The notes under the pieces are model-generated. The model ran no database searches and was not told where the DNA came from. It saw nothing but the letters and a program-made list of their open reading frames with translations. The position numbers and the translations under genes were made by a program. From Clostridia bacterium (GTDB lineage: Bacteria > Bacillota > Clostridia > Oscillospirales > SIG627): DNA of 64,000 nt. Positions 8,843 through 18,327 of the stretch are shown piece by piece (the stretch's first letter is position 1; the number at the start of each line of letters is the position of its first letter). The stretch spans positions 46,885 to 110,884 of the forward strand of contig JAFSGN010000002.1 in assembly GCA_017440805.1 (NCBI GenBank), written 5' to 3'.

Positions 8843-11080
8843 ATGAAACTGTTGTTTGAGATGCCCGATAAAGACAGGGCGGTTTTTGAGGCATCGGGAG
8901 ACGGTGAAAAACTTCTTTACTGTGTACCCTTTACAATATATGAGGAAAAGTTTGTAAAAGGGTATATTGCAATAACAAAAAGCCATATATACAAAATTCT
9001 CGACGGAGAGTTGATAAAAACATACAGCATTGCGGACAGTTCGGATTACAAGGTTGATGCAATGTACGGAAGTTGCGGTTTTTATGCAAAGATAGACGGC
9101 AGTACCACAATGATTTGTCAGTTTGTGGCAGGAAGAGACCTTGCCCGCTATCTTGTTATATGTAAAGCATGTGAATTCCTTTCGGAGAACCCCTCCGAAG
9201 AGACCATCACCAACAGCGAACCCGAAAAATTTTGTCCCAAGTGCGGAAGACCGTTTGTAAATAACACAAACATCTGTCCTTATTGCCTTGACAAAAAAGA
9301 GGTATATCTTAAACTGTGGGCGCTTACCAAAGGACTGCGGTTCATGATGTTTTCGCCCTTTATATTCTCTTTTGTTCTGCTTGTTCTGGGGTTTGTAAAC
9401 CCATACCTGCAGAAACTTGCGGTTAATGAATACTTCCGTCCATATGAGGCGGATTATATTCCCACGGCACAGCAGTACACCGGTTTTTTGTGGCTGGTGG
9501 GTGCAATTGTGGGAGTGGTAGTACTGTCAAAGGCTGTGGAAATTCTGCAGTCCCGTCTTCTTGCGGTTGCGGCTGCAAGATTTTCGGTAATGGTGAAAAC
9601 ACTGCTTTATGAAAAAATCCAGAGTCTTTCGCTGGGTTCGGTTCAGAAGAAATCCACCGGCGACCTTATGGGGCGCGTAAACAACGACACCTCAAGAGTG
9701 GAGAGTTTCATTATAAATACTTTCCCTCATATTTTCATTCAGATAGCATCTCTTATCGGTGCGGCGATATATCTTTCCTTTATTAACCTCACAATGACTT
9801 TGTTTATTGTTGTTCCCGTTCCGTTTGTTCTGTTCCTTATAAAGGTATTCTGGGGAATTATTCAGCAAAGAAACATAAGACTGTGGCATGCGGAAAGACG
9901 CTCCAATCATCTTTTACAGGATATTCTTAACGGTATACGGGTTGTAAAGGGTTTCGGTCAGGAGGAAAAAGAAATACAAAGATTTGCCGCCGCAAACAAA
10001 AAACACTGGGATATAGGCGCACAAAACCAGAAGTATTGGGATACCTTTTTCCCAATTCTTACGCATATAGTTCAATTTGGAAGATACCTTATACTTTTCT
10101 ACGGAAGTTATCAGGTGTATAAAATGAATCTCACTATGACAGGCGGTATGTCGGTGGGTGATTTGCAACAGTTTTCCGCCCTGGCGGTATATATCTATTC
10201 CCCTCTGGTTTCCCTTACGGACATACCCCGTCAGATTTCTGAATTTCTTACCTCCGCAGGAAAAATATTTGAAATTCTTGAAGAGCAGAAGCAGGTTACG
10301 GATATAGGACTTCCTATAGATATAGCCATAGAGGGCGATATATCCATAAAAAATATAACTTTCGGCTACGAAAGTTACGACCCTGTCCTTGAGGGCGTGT
10401 CGGTTGAAATTAAAAAAGGCGAAATGATAGGTATTGTGGGACATTCGGGATGCGGAAAGACTACTCTCATAAACCTTATTATGCGACTTTACGATGTCAA
10501 TGACGGTGCAATTCTCATAGATGATGTAAATGTAAAAGACATTTCCCAGGCGGCACTCCGCAGTCAGATAGGTGCGGTGTTGCAGGAAACATTCTTGTTT
10601 TCGGGTACGGTGCGTGACAATATCCGTTATGCAAACCCCCACGCCACCGACGAAGAGGTTATTGCGGCGGCGCGTGTTGCCAATGCCCACGACTTTATTG
10701 TAAATCTTCCCCAGGGATATAACACAATGGTGGGAGAAAAAGGACATTCCCTCTCCGGCGGAGAAAGACAGCGTATTGCAATTGCACGGGCGGTTATACA
10801 TAACCCACGCATTCTTATTCTCGACGAGGCAACCGCGGCACTTGATACCGAAACCGAGAAACTTATTCAGGAAGCCATAAACAATCTTGCAAAAGACCGT
10901 ACAACAATAGCCATTGCCCACCGTCTTTCCACATTGAGAAATGCAGATAAAATTCTGGTTCTCGATAAAGGAAAAGTGGCGGAATTCGGCACACACGAGG
11001 AGTTGTTTGCAGAAAAAGGCATTTATTATAAACTGGTTATGGCTCAGAGAGAAATGGCATATAAAAAGGCAATTTCTTAA
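8843..11080 (+). CDS. ABC exporter (fused permease-ATPase) with N-terminal zinc ribbon, second copy
   Basis: 745 residues with a strong AGGAGG ribosome site 6 bases before the ATG. The layout repeats that of the gene at 5971: a soluble N-terminal domain (1-125), zinc ribbon CPKCGRP at about 131 plus CPYC, exporter transmembrane domain, then an ATPase with Walker A GHSGCGKTT at about 533, signature LSGGERQR and LILDEATAALD. Both copies keep the catalytic glutamate after Walker B. The two probably form a heterodimeric exporter, with the DUF1854 protein encoded between them. The operon ends at the terminator at 11133-11176. Confidence 0.88.
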   Translation: MKLLFEMPDKDRAVFEASGDGEKLLYCVPFTIYEEKFVKGYIAITKSHIYKILDGELIKTYSIADSSDYKVDAMYGSCGFYAKIDGSTTMICQFVAGRDLARYLVICKACEFLSENPSEETITNSEPEKFCPKCGRPFVNNTNICPYCLDKKEVYLKLWALTKGLRFMMFSPFIFSFVLLVLGFVNPYLQKLAVNEYFRPYEADYIPTAQQYTGFLWLVGAIVGVVVLSKAVEILQSRLLAVAAARFSVMVKTLLYEKIQSLSLGSVQKKSTGDLMGRVNNDTSRVESFIINTFPHIFIQIASLIGAAIYLSFINLTMTLFIVVPVPFVLFLIKVFWGIIQQRNIRLWHAERRSNHLLQDILNGIRVVKGFGQEEKEIQRFAAANKKHWDIGAQNQKYWDTFFPILTHIVQFGRYLILFYGSYQVYKMNLTMTGGMSVGDLQQFSALAVYIYSPLVSLTDIPRQISEFLTSAGKIFEILEEQKQVTDIGLPIDIAIEGDISIKNITFGYESYDPVLEGVSVEIKKGEMIGIVGHSGCGKTTLINLIMRLYDVNDGAILIDDVNVKDISQAALRSQIGAVLQETFLFSGTVRDNIRYANPHATDEEVIAAARVANAHDFIVNLPQGYNTMVGEKGHSLSGGERQRIAIARAVIHNPRILILDEATAALDTETEKLIQEAINNLAKDRTTIAIAHRLSTLRNADKILVLDKGKVAEFGTHEELFAEKGIYYKLVMAQREMAYKKAIS

Positions 11081-11132
11081 CCTTTACACAAGATGATTTC
11101 CCGTAAACAGTCCGGGGATATAAAAGAGACAC

Positions 11133-11176
11133 AATGGGTGTAAAAGACTTGAGGAGAGTTTTTACACCCATTTTTT
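11133..11176 (+). terminator. Rho-independent terminator of the exporter operon, GAGGAG loop
   Basis: AATGGGTGTAAAA (11133-11145) pairs with TTTTACACCCATT (11160-11172) and continues into a T-run. The apical part (GACT/AGT) closes a loop containing GAGGAG, a Shine-Dalgarno-like word also found in the hairpin at 54422. Confidence 0.88.
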
Positions 11177-11242
11177 ACGGAATATATCGGGTAAAGGAGA
11201 TCGACATCTATAAATTCGATGGTACACATCAAAATTATTCAC

Positions 11243-11271
11243 TTGACTAATTGTAGAAATTGTTATATACT
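11243..11271 (+). promoter_or_regulatory. Promoter of the TrpXYZ-like ABC operon
   Basis: TTGACT (11243-11248), exactly 17 bases, TATACT (11266-11271). About 65 bases of leader follow before the ATG at 11337; I see no riboswitch or T-box in it. Confidence 0.75.
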
Positions 11272-11336
11272 TTTTTTAAACAAAAGGAAGATGTTATAAA
11301 ATCTTCTAAAATTTATTTAATATCAGGAGTTTTATT

Positions 11337-12314
11337 ATGAAAAAGGTATTATTGCTCGTATTGGCACTTGCTCTTTGTGCAGGATGCGGATTGTCTTTTA
11401 CCGGATGCTCGGATAATGTCCAAACAGAAACAAAGTATAAAATCGGTATCGTTCAACTTGTTGAGCATGTTGCACTCGATGCAGCAACAGAAGGCTTCAA
11501 GCAGGCGATTGTTGATGAACTTGGTGCAGATGCGGTTGAGTTTGACTTCCAGAACGGTCAGAATGACCCAAATACATGTTCAACCATTGCAAATCAGTTT
11601 GTTTCCAATAATGTTGATTTAATTATGGCAAATGCTACTCCCGCTCTTCAGGCGGCTTCAGCAGCGACAGGCGATATTCCGATACTTGGTACATCGGTTA
11701 CAGAATACGGTGTTGCTCTTGAACTTGAGAACTTCAACGGAACTGTGGGCGGCAATATTTCAGGTACATCTGACCTTGCTCCCCTTGATAAGCAGGCAGA
11801 AATGATTACAGAGTGGTTCCCTGAGGCAAAAACAGTGGGTTTGCTTTACTGTTCAAAAGAAGCAAACAGTCAGTATCAGGTAGATGTTGTTAAAGCAGAA
11901 CTTGAAAACAAAGGTCTTACAGTTACAATGTATCCTTTCACAGATTCAAATGACCTTGCTCAGATTTGCACAACGGCAGCAGATAAATCAGATGTAATTT
12001 ATGTTCCCACCGATAACACCGTGGCAGAAAACACCGGCATTATTGATAATATCTGCGAACCTGCAAAGGTTCCGGTAATTGCAGGTGAAGAAGGTATTTG
12101 TTCGGGATGTGGTATTGCAACACTTTCAATCAGTTACTACGACCTTGGATATACAACCGGTAAGATGGCGGTTAAGATTCTGAGAGACGGTGCAAACATA
12201 TCCGAAATGCCTGTCGAATATGCGGAAAAGCAAACTCCCAAGTACAACGCGCAGAACTGTGAGGCGTTGGGAATTACACCTCTTGAGGGATATGCAGCAA
12301 TCGGAGAAAATTAA
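11337..12314 (+). CDS. ABC transporter substrate-binding lipoprotein (TrpX-like, ABC_sub_bind family)
   Basis: 325 residues. An N-terminal signal peptide carries lipobox-like cysteines at about residues 17 and 24, so the protein is probably an extracytoplasmic lipoprotein. The mature part (KIGIVQLVEHVALDAATEGF, then VDLIMANATPALQAA and a C-terminal TGKMAVKILRDG) is characteristic of the family that includes streptococcal TrpX, implicated in tryptophan/tyrosine uptake. Ribosome site CAGGAG 8 bases before the start. It is the first gene of a three-gene uptake operon with a permease and an ATPase. The family fit is strong; the actual ligand cannot be read from sequence. Confidence 0.85.
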   Translation: MKKVLLLVLALALCAGCGLSFTGCSDNVQTETKYKIGIVQLVEHVALDAATEGFKQAIVDELGADAVEFDFQNGQNDPNTCSTIANQFVSNNVDLIMANATPALQAASAATGDIPILGTSVTEYGVALELENFNGTVGGNISGTSDLAPLDKQAEMITEWFPEAKTVGLLYCSKEANSQYQVDVVKAELENKGLTVTMYPFTDSNDLAQICTTAADKSDVIYVPTDNTVAENTGIIDNICEPAKVPVIAGEEGICSGCGIATLSISYYDLGYTTGKMAVKILRDGANISEMPVEYAEKQTPKYNAQNCEALGITPLEGYAAIGEN

Positions 12315-12381
12315 AAATTGACCATTCAGCCGGAGGGGATAAAATACTCTCCGGCTATAAAAGTTTCTGAGAGGTATATAA

Positions 12382-13314
12382 ATGGAAATTTTAGTGCAAC
12401 TTTTAAATGCCTTGCCCGGCTCGTTCTCACAAGGACTTATATGGGGCATTATGGCTATCGGCGTTTATGTTACATATCGGATTCTGGATGTTGCCGACCT
12501 TACGGTTGACGGTTCGTTTGCAACAGGCGGAGCCGTTGCGGTAATACTTATTTTAAACGGATGTAATTTGTGGCTTGCAATGCTTATTGCATTTATTGCA
12601 GGTCTTCTGGCAGGTGCAATCACGGGTTTATTGCACACCTGTATGGGCATTCCCGTAATTCTGGCGGGAATACTTACTCAACTTGCACTGTATTCGATAA
12701 ATCTTAAAATAATGGGTAAGGCAAATCAGTCGGTAAATGTAAATAAGACAGACCTTCTTGTTTCGCTTCGCTGGGTGAAGGAACTGGCTTTCCGTAATCC
12801 GCTTATAACGGTTGGTGTTGTTTTATTGTTTCTTATTCTGGCATTATACTGGTTTTTCGGAACAGAAATGGGATGTGCCATAAGAGCGACGGGAATAAAC
12901 CTTAATATGAGTCGCGCACAAGGCATCAATACAAACTTCAATAAAGTTCTCGGCATTATGCTTTCAAACGGACTTGTGGCTTTTTCGGGTGCGTTTCTGG
13001 CGCAGTATCAGGGTTTTGCCGATGTTAAAATGGGTCAGGGTGCTATCGTTATCGGTCTTGCCGCAGTAATTATCGGTGAGGCGGTGTTCGGCAAAATTTT
13101 CAAAAACTTTGCACTCAGACTTTTGTCTGTTGCGTTTGGTTCGGTTATATACTATATCGTTATCCAGACGGTAATTACTCTGGGCATGGATGCAAATCTT
13201 TTGAAACTGCTTTCGGCGTCAATCGTTGCTGTTTTTCTTGCAGTTCCGTACTGGAGGGCACAATATGCATCAAGACACATGAGAAAGCAGAAAGGGGGTA
13301 AGGAAAATGCTTAA
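12382..13314 (+). CDS. ABC transporter permease (TrpY-like)
   Basis: 310 residues, almost entirely hydrophobic helices, as in the branched-chain-type/TrpY permeases. The start at 12382 has AGAGG upstream. Typical features are GLIWGIMAIGVYVTYRILDVADLTVDGSF near the N terminus (shown here as a pattern, split: GLIWGIMAIGVYVTY and RILDVADLTVDG) and GAFLAQYQGFADVKMGQG in the middle. It forms the membrane channel for the binding protein encoded upstream. Its 3' end overlaps the ATPase gene by 8 bases, indicating coupled translation. Confidence 0.87.
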   Translation: MEILVQLLNALPGSFSQGLIWGIMAIGVYVTYRILDVADLTVDGSFATGGAVAVILILNGCNLWLAMLIAFIAGLLAGAITGLLHTCMGIPVILAGILTQLALYSINLKIMGKANQSVNVNKTDLLVSLRWVKELAFRNPLITVGVVLLFLILALYWFFGTEMGCAIRATGINLNMSRAQGINTNFNKVLGIMLSNGLVAFSGAFLAQYQGFADVKMGQGAIVIGLAAVIIGEAVFGKIFKNFALRLLSVAFGSVIYYIVIQTVITLGMDANLLKLLSASIVAVFLAVPYWRAQYASRHMRKQKGGKENA

Positions 13315-14113
13315 AATATCAAATGTTGAAAAAACCTTTAACCCCGGAACAATAAATGAAAAGAAAGCATTGAACGGAATAAATCTTCATATTGAAAAAG
13401 GCGATTTTGTAACAGTTATCGGCGGTAACGGTGCGGGAAAGTCAACAATGCTCAATATGATAGCAGGTGTGCATCCTGTAGATTGCGGAAGTATTGTAAT
13501 AGACGGCATAGATATAACGCATCTGCCCGAATATAAAAGGGCAAAGTACCTGGGCAGAGTTTTTCAGGACCCTATGACGGGAACTGCTGCCGATATGCAG
13601 ATTGAGGAAAATCTTGCACTTGCCGCAAGACGCGGAAAGAGAAGAACACTTCGTACCGGTATTACCTCCGGCGAAAGAGCAGAATATAAGGAACTTCTTA
13701 AAATTCTTGGTCTGGGACTTGAAGAAAGACTTACCGCAAAGGTAGGACTTTTGTCGGGCGGTCAGAGACAGGCGTTGACCTTGCTTATGGCAACATTGAA
13801 AAAGCCGAAACTTCTGCTGCTGGACGAGCATACTGCGGCACTTGACCCCAAAACAGCCAAAAAGGTGCTGGAAATCACAGAAGAAATTGTTTCAAAAGAT
13901 AAACTTGCAACTCTTATGATTACCCACAATATGCACGATGCAATAAAATACGGCAACCGCCTTATTATGATGCACGAAGGCAGGATAATTGTTGATGTCA
14001 AGGGCGAGGAAAAGAAAAAACTCACTATTGCCCAACTTCTTGAACTGTTTGAAAAAGCAAGCGGAAGCGAGTTTGCAAGTGATAAAGTGATGCTTTCAAA
14101 AAACCGGGAGTAA
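13307..14113 (+). CDS. ABC transporter ATP-binding protein (TrpZ-like)
   Basis: 268 residues. Walker A GGNGAGKST, signature LSGGQRQ, Walker B LLLLDEHTAALD and the switch histidine in TLMITHNMH are all present, so it should be an active ATPase energising the uptake system encoded upstream. The start overlaps the permease stop and has a strong GGGGTAAGGA-type ribosome site. The histidine after the Walker B glutamate (DEH rather than DEP/DEA) is common in this subfamily. The operon is closed by two hairpins at 14134-14201. Confidence 0.9.
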   Translation: MLKISNVEKTFNPGTINEKKALNGINLHIEKGDFVTVIGGNGAGKSTMLNMIAGVHPVDCGSIVIDGIDITHLPEYKRAKYLGRVFQDPMTGTAADMQIEENLALAARRGKRRTLRTGITSGERAEYKELLKILGLGLEERLTAKVGLLSGGQRQALTLLMATLKKPKLLLLDEHTAALDPKTAKKVLEITEEIVSKDKLATLMITHNMHDAIKYGNRLIMMHEGRIIVDVKGEEKKKLTIAQLLELFEKASGSEFASDKVMLSKNRE

Positions 14114-14133
14114 CACAGATTTAAAAGGACGGG

Positions 14134-14201
14134 AAAAAGCCACTCTTTCGAGTGACTTTTTGGACAGACTGAAGCACAGAGTTTTTTACACTCTGTGCTT
14201 T
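14134..14201 (+). terminator. Two consecutive hairpins closing the TrpXYZ-like operon
   Basis: First hairpin: AAAAGCCACTC/GAGTGACTTTT around TTTC (about 14135-14161), one mismatch, followed by T residues. Second: AAGCACAGAG (14172-14181) and CTCTGTGCTT (14191-14200), a perfect ten-base-pair stem. They separate this operon from the convergent gene at 14228. Confidence 0.75.
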
Positions 14202-14227
14202 AACTTGTTGTTTATTCAATAAATTTG

Positions 14228-15427
14228 CTAAGCCAACAACCAATCAATTATATTTATCTGCTTTATACCTTCGTAATTTGCTCCGTTGCCAATATCATCA
14301 AGAGTTAAAAGAGTTTTAGGATAATTATCTTTGATTTCCTGCAACGGTGCCAGTTCTCGCTCTAATGTTTTTTCATCAAGTACACTGGCAGAAACCTGAT
14401 AATATTCAACCTCGTTCATAGTGGTTGCGACAAAATCTACTTCTTTCTCGGCTAACTTACCAATATTAACTCGGCTTTTTCGTCTTAAAAGTTCAATATA
14501 AACCACATTTTCAAGAAGATGCCCCAAATCCCTTGCGGATTGGATTATGATATGATTCCTGATTCCGCTGTCTACGAAATAATACTTGCCAAGTGTCTTC
14601 AGGAACTGTCTGCCCTTAATATCGTATCTCGTTGCGTTATAAAGAATATAACTGTCTGTCAATGCTCTTAAATACGCCTCAACAGTGTTAGGCGAGATTT
14701 TTCTGCCTCCTGATATAAGGGTATCGCTTATTTTCTTGGTGGAAATAGGACTTCCTATACTTGATGCAACAGTTTTTAATATGTTTTCCAATACGGATAT
14801 ATCATTTATTTTTTCTCTTGTTGCAACATCTTTTAAGAGAATTGTATTGTAGATACCCTCAATATACTGATTTATAACTTTTTCATCATTTTCAAGATAT
14901 GCAATGTAGGGAAAGGAACCATATCTTAAATAGTTATCAAAAATTTCCTGTTTACTTTTACCGCTTTCCTTTGTTATTTCATAATATTCTTTGAATGAAA
15001 ATGGTAACATATCAATTTGAATATATCTTCCTGAAAGCAATGTTGCAAGTTCTCCTGACAGCAAATAAGCATTTGAACCTGTAATATAAACATCACAGTT
15101 CTTCTTTATAAAAAGACTGTCAACTACTTTTTCAAATTCACTACATTTCTGAACCTCATCAATGAAAATGTAGTTATTTTTGTCAGGAACAAGTTTTGAG
15201 GTTATATAGTTGTATAACGCCTTATAATCAAGCAAATCGGCATTTTCAAGTTCTTCGAGATTAACCGATATAATTTGATTATCCTCCACACCGGTTTGCT
15301 TCAAATGCTCAATATACAACTCAAACAAGGTGGATTTACCACATCTTCTGACACCTGTAATAACCTTGATAACCTGTTTATCTTTTAGTGCCATTAAATT
15401 ATCTAAATATTCTTTTCTCTGAATCAT
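14228..15427 (-). CDS. AAA ATPase with DUF4143 domain
   Basis: 399 residues. An N-terminal AAA-type ATPase has Walker A GVRRCGKST (25-33) and Walker B YIFIDEVQK, followed by the sensor-like VYITGSNAYLL and the C-terminal DUF4143 region with a nuclease-like segment (REKEVDFVA-type: KLAEKEVDFVATTMNEVEYYQV, in parts). The function of these common, mobile prokaryotic ATPases is not established; some resemble restriction-endonuclease-fold proteins in their C-terminal half. It stands alone between two ABC operons. It is the first of four such genes in this window and is the most divergent in length. Confidence 0.85.
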   Translation of the reverse strand: MIQRKEYLDNLMALKDKQVIKVITGVRRCGKSTLFELYIEHLKQTGVEDNQIISVNLEELENADLLDYKALYNYITSKLVPDKNNYIFIDEVQKCSEFEKVVDSLFIKKNCDVYITGSNAYLLSGELATLLSGRYIQIDMLPFSFKEYYEITKESGKSKQEIFDNYLRYGSFPYIAYLENDEKVINQYIEGIYNTILLKDVATREKINDISVLENILKTVASSIGSPISTKKISDTLISGGRKISPNTVEAYLRALTDSYILYNATRYDIKGRQFLKTLGKYYFVDSGIRNHIIIQSARDLGHLLENVVYIELLRRKSRVNIGKLAEKEVDFVATTMNEVEYYQVSASVLDEKTLERELAPLQEIKDNYPKTLLTLDDIGNGANYEGIKQINIIDWLLA

Positions 15428-15616
15428 TTTAGTTACCTCGTTTCTTTGATTCTATATTAACACAAAAAATCCGATTTGTCAATAGTTTTTGCTCGTTTAA
15501 GAAAAAACTTATAAAATTTGACATTTTTTACATATATATTTTGCTGCATTATATCGGAACAGTTATCGGCTATCACAAACCGTCACCCACAGTAATATAA
15601 TATATACAAAGAGGTG

Positions 15617-16372
15617 ATGGAGATAGAGGATATTTTAAAAGTTGAAAATCTGTGCTGTAAATATCAGGCTGAAAACGGTGAAGTTGAAGCGCTGAAAAAT
15701 ATCGGCTTTTCTATAAAAAAGGGCGAAATTGTAGGGATTATCGGGCCGTCGGGCTGTGGTAAATCAACACTTCTCTCTATAATTGCAGGACTTGAAAAAA
15801 AGACCTCGGGAAGTGTCATTGTGGCAGGGCAGGAAGTAAGCGGAGTAAATTCCGCTGTGGGATATATGATGCAGAATGACAACCTTCTCGAATGGCGGAA
15901 CATCTATCGTAATGTCCTTTTGGGACTTGAAATCAGAAAGGAATGTACTGAAGAGAACAGGGAATATGCTAAACGGCTTCTGGAGGAGTACGGTCTGGGA
16001 GAATTTTGTGACAAATATCCCTCTCAACTTTCGGGCGGAATGAGGCAGAGGGTAGCACTTATACGGACTTTGGCAACCCGCCCCGAAATACTTCTTCTTG
16101 ACGAGGCGTTTTCCGCACTTGACTATCAGACACGGCTTAAAGTGAGTCAGGATGTGTGGGAAATACTCAAGCGGGAGGGCGTGACCGCAGTTATGGTTAC
16201 TCACGACATTCCCGAGGCAATAAGCCTTTCCGACAGGGTTATGGTGCTTACTCCCAGACCTGCCCGTATAAAAAACATTCATACGGTGGATATGACAGAG
16301 CCACCTATGAAACGGCGGAACGACAGCCGTTTTTCAGGCTATTTTAATCTCCTTTGGGAAGAAATCAACTGA
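15617..16372 (+). CDS. ABC transporter ATP-binding protein, NitT/TauT type
   Basis: About 251 residues. Walker A GPSGCGKST, Q-loop VGYMMQNDNLLEWRN, signature LSGGMRQR and Walker B LLLDEAFSALD place it with the ATPases of nitrate/sulfonate/taurine/thiamine-precursor importers. The start is uncertain. A near-perfect anti-16S match AGAGGTGAT (15610-15618) runs into the ATG at 15617, leaving no spacer. A GTG at 15614 is worse, and rare codons ATA (15623) or ATT (15632) would fit the spacing better. The permease and binding-protein genes follow at 14 and 16 bases. The substrate is not determinable; no TPP riboswitch is visible upstream. Confidence 0.85.
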   Translation: MEIEDILKVENLCCKYQAENGEVEALKNIGFSIKKGEIVGIIGPSGCGKSTLLSIIAGLEKKTSGSVIVAGQEVSGVNSAVGYMMQNDNLLEWRNIYRNVLLGLEIRKECTEENREYAKRLLEEYGLGEFCDKYPSQLSGGMRQRVALIRTLATRPEILLLDEAFSALDYQTRLKVSQDVWEILKREGVTAVMVTHDIPEAISLSDRVMVLTPRPARIKNIHTVDMTEPPMKRRNDSRFSGYFNLLWEEIN

Positions 16373-16385
16373 AGGGGGTGACAGT

Positions 16386-17192
16386 ATGAACGGAATATCA
16401 CGGGAAAGGGCGGAATATCTCAAAGAAAAAAGGCGTCAGAAAAACACCATAACTCTTCTGAGAATCGGTATACTTGCCGTACTTTTGGTTTTGTGGGAGT
16501 TTTTCAGTAATATCGGTGTAATAGACGACTTTGTCATGAGCAGTCCTTCGCGTATACTTAAAACCCTTTTCAATGTGGGAAACAACAACCTTTTTACACA
16601 TATCGGAATAACTTGTCTTGAAACACTTGCAGGGTTTCTTCTGGGAAGCGGAATAGGTATATGCGTTGCGATTGTTCTCTGGTGGAACAAGACGGTATAT
16701 CTTGTGAGCGAGCCGTATCTTGTGGTACTGAACAGTCTGCCGAAAATCGCACTTGGCCCGGTAATAATTATATGGGTAGGTGCAGGTCAGCAGGCAATAA
16801 TTGTAATGGCACTGGCAATTTCTCTTGTTGTAACGGTTCTTGAGGTGTTGAACGGATATGCAGCCACCGACCGCAAAAAGATACGGATGGCAAAGTCATT
16901 CGGAGCAGACAAAAAGACCATTTTTACAAAAATAGTCTTTCCTTCAAATCTTACCACAATTTTCAATTCTCTGAAAATAAGCATCGGACTTTCCCTTGTG
17001 GGAGTTATCGCCGGCGAATTTCTTGTTTCCAAAGGCGGACTGGGCTATCTTATCGTATACGGCGGACAGGTGTTTAAAATGGATCTTGTTATGGCAAGTG
17101 TATTTGTACTTGCCCTTATGGCACTTTTAATGTATAAAGGTGTAGTTTTTGCAGAAAAAATCATTCTGGGCATTTTAAGCCCGGGGAAATGA
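16386..17192 (+). CDS. ABC transporter permease, NitT/TauT type
   Basis: 268 residues with about six hydrophobic helices. The conserved cytoplasmic loop is present as FGADKKTIFTKIVFPSNL followed by GLSLVGVIAGEFLVSKGGLGYL, the EAA-type motif that contacts the ATPase in SsuC/TauC/ThiX-like permeases. Ribosome site GGGGGTGA 4 bases before the ATG. Second gene of the three-gene importer operon. Confidence 0.87.
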   Translation: MNGISRERAEYLKEKRRQKNTITLLRIGILAVLLVLWEFFSNIGVIDDFVMSSPSRILKTLFNVGNNNLFTHIGITCLETLAGFLLGSGIGICVAIVLWWNKTVYLVSEPYLVVLNSLPKIALGPVIIIWVGAGQQAIIVMALAISLVVTVLEVLNGYAATDRKKIRMAKSFGADKKTIFTKIVFPSNLTTIFNSLKISIGLSLVGVIAGEFLVSKGGLGYLIVYGGQVFKMDLVMASVFVLALMALLMYKGVVFAEKIILGILSPGK

Positions 17193-17208
17193 CCTGAAAG
17201 GAGTCAAT

Positions 17209-18201
17209 ATGAAAAAAATTTTAGCGGTAACGCTTTGTCTTGTTTGTGTTTTGTCAATGGTACTGGCAGTAGGATGTAATAAAAAAGACGGTTTAACCAA
17301 AGTGACGGTAAATGAAGTTACACATTCTGTCTTTTACGCCCCCCAATATGTTGCGTTGAATATGGGATTTTTCGAGGAGGAAGGACTCAAGATAGACTTT
17401 GCTACAGGCGAAGGAGCCGACAAAGTTATGGCGGCAGTGCTGTCGGGTTCGGTTGATATAGGTTTTTCAGGACCTGAGGCGGCAATTTATGTATACAACG
17501 AGGGAAAAGAGGACTACCCCGTAGTATTCTGTCAACTGACCAGACGCGACGGAGCGTTTCTCCTGTCCCGCAACCCCGAGCCTGATTTTGAATTTTCTGA
17601 CCTTGAGGGAAAACACATTCTTCCGGGCAGACGGGGCGGTGTGCCGTTTATGACTTTTGAATACATTCTGCGTCAGAACGGAATTAACCCCGAAACCGAC
17701 CTGAATTTTGATGACAGCATTCAGTTTTCAATGCTGGCAGGTGCATTTACCGGAGGAACAGGCGACTATGTTGCATTGTTTGAGCCGACTGCATCTGCAC
17801 TGGAGAAAGAGGGGGTAGGTTATATAGTTGCCTCAATAGGAGAGGCAGGGGGAGATATTCCCTATACGGCATATTACGCAAAAAAGAGTTTTATAGAAAA
17901 AAACCCCGATGTAATACAGAGATTTACAAACGCCGTTTATAAAGCACAAAAATGGGTGATGGAGCACACTGACAGAGAGGTTGCAGAGGTTATACAGCCC
18001 TCATTCCCTGATACCGACACAGACCTGCTTACAACCGTTGTGGGAAGATACCGTTCCATAGATGCGTGGTGCGATACCCCCGCAATGAACCCTGAAAGTT
18101 TTACAAGACTTCAGGAAATTATATCTTCCTCGGGCGAACTTGCAGACTTTGTACCCTTTGAAAAGGTTGTGGACAACTCTTTTGCGGAAAAGGTCAGATA
18201 A
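17209..18201 (+). CDS. ABC transporter substrate-binding lipoprotein, NitT/TauT type
   Basis: 330 residues. A signal peptide with lipobox LAVGC (Cys23) indicates a membrane-anchored extracytoplasmic binding protein. The mature region (EVTHSVFYAPQYVALNMGFF, then GADKVMAAVLSGSVDIGF) is typical of the SsuA/ThiY-like periplasmic-binding type II superfamily. AAGGAGTC lies upstream of the start. Family members bind sulfonates, nitrate, taurine or hydroxymethylpyrimidine; sequence alone does not decide among these. The operon ends at the terminator at 18237. Confidence 0.87.
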   Translation: MKKILAVTLCLVCVLSMVLAVGCNKKDGLTKVTVNEVTHSVFYAPQYVALNMGFFEEEGLKIDFATGEGADKVMAAVLSGSVDIGFSGPEAAIYVYNEGKEDYPVVFCQLTRRDGAFLLSRNPEPDFEFSDLEGKHILPGRRGGVPFMTFEYILRQNGINPETDLNFDDSIQFSMLAGAFTGGTGDYVALFEPTASALEKEGVGYIVASIGEAGGDIPYTAYYAKKSFIEKNPDVIQRFTNAVYKAQKWVMEHTDREVAEVIQPSFPDTDTDLLTTVVGRYRSIDAWCDTPAMNPESFTRLQEIISSSGELADFVPFEKVVDNSFAEKVR

Positions 18202-18236
18202 AACAATCCCGGCGGTATTTTATAAAGCAGTAATAA

Positions 18237-18273
18237 GGGGAAAACTCAGATAACGGGTTTTCCTCTTTTTCTT
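18237..18273 (+). terminator. Terminator of the NitT/TauT-type operon
   Basis: GGAAAAC pairs with GTTTTCC (arms within 18237-18245 and 18257-18265) and is followed by TTTTTCTT. Confidence 0.8.
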
Positions 18274-18327
18274 ACAGACGAAATGGCAAAATTAACGGCA
18301 GGCTTACGATAAAAAGGATAAAAATAC

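Noticed and set aside
15428..15616. TPP riboswitch upstream of the NitT/TauT-type operon
   Set aside because: The conserved CTGAGA and ACCTGATCTGGATAATGCC-like elements are absent; I see nothing definite in this gap.
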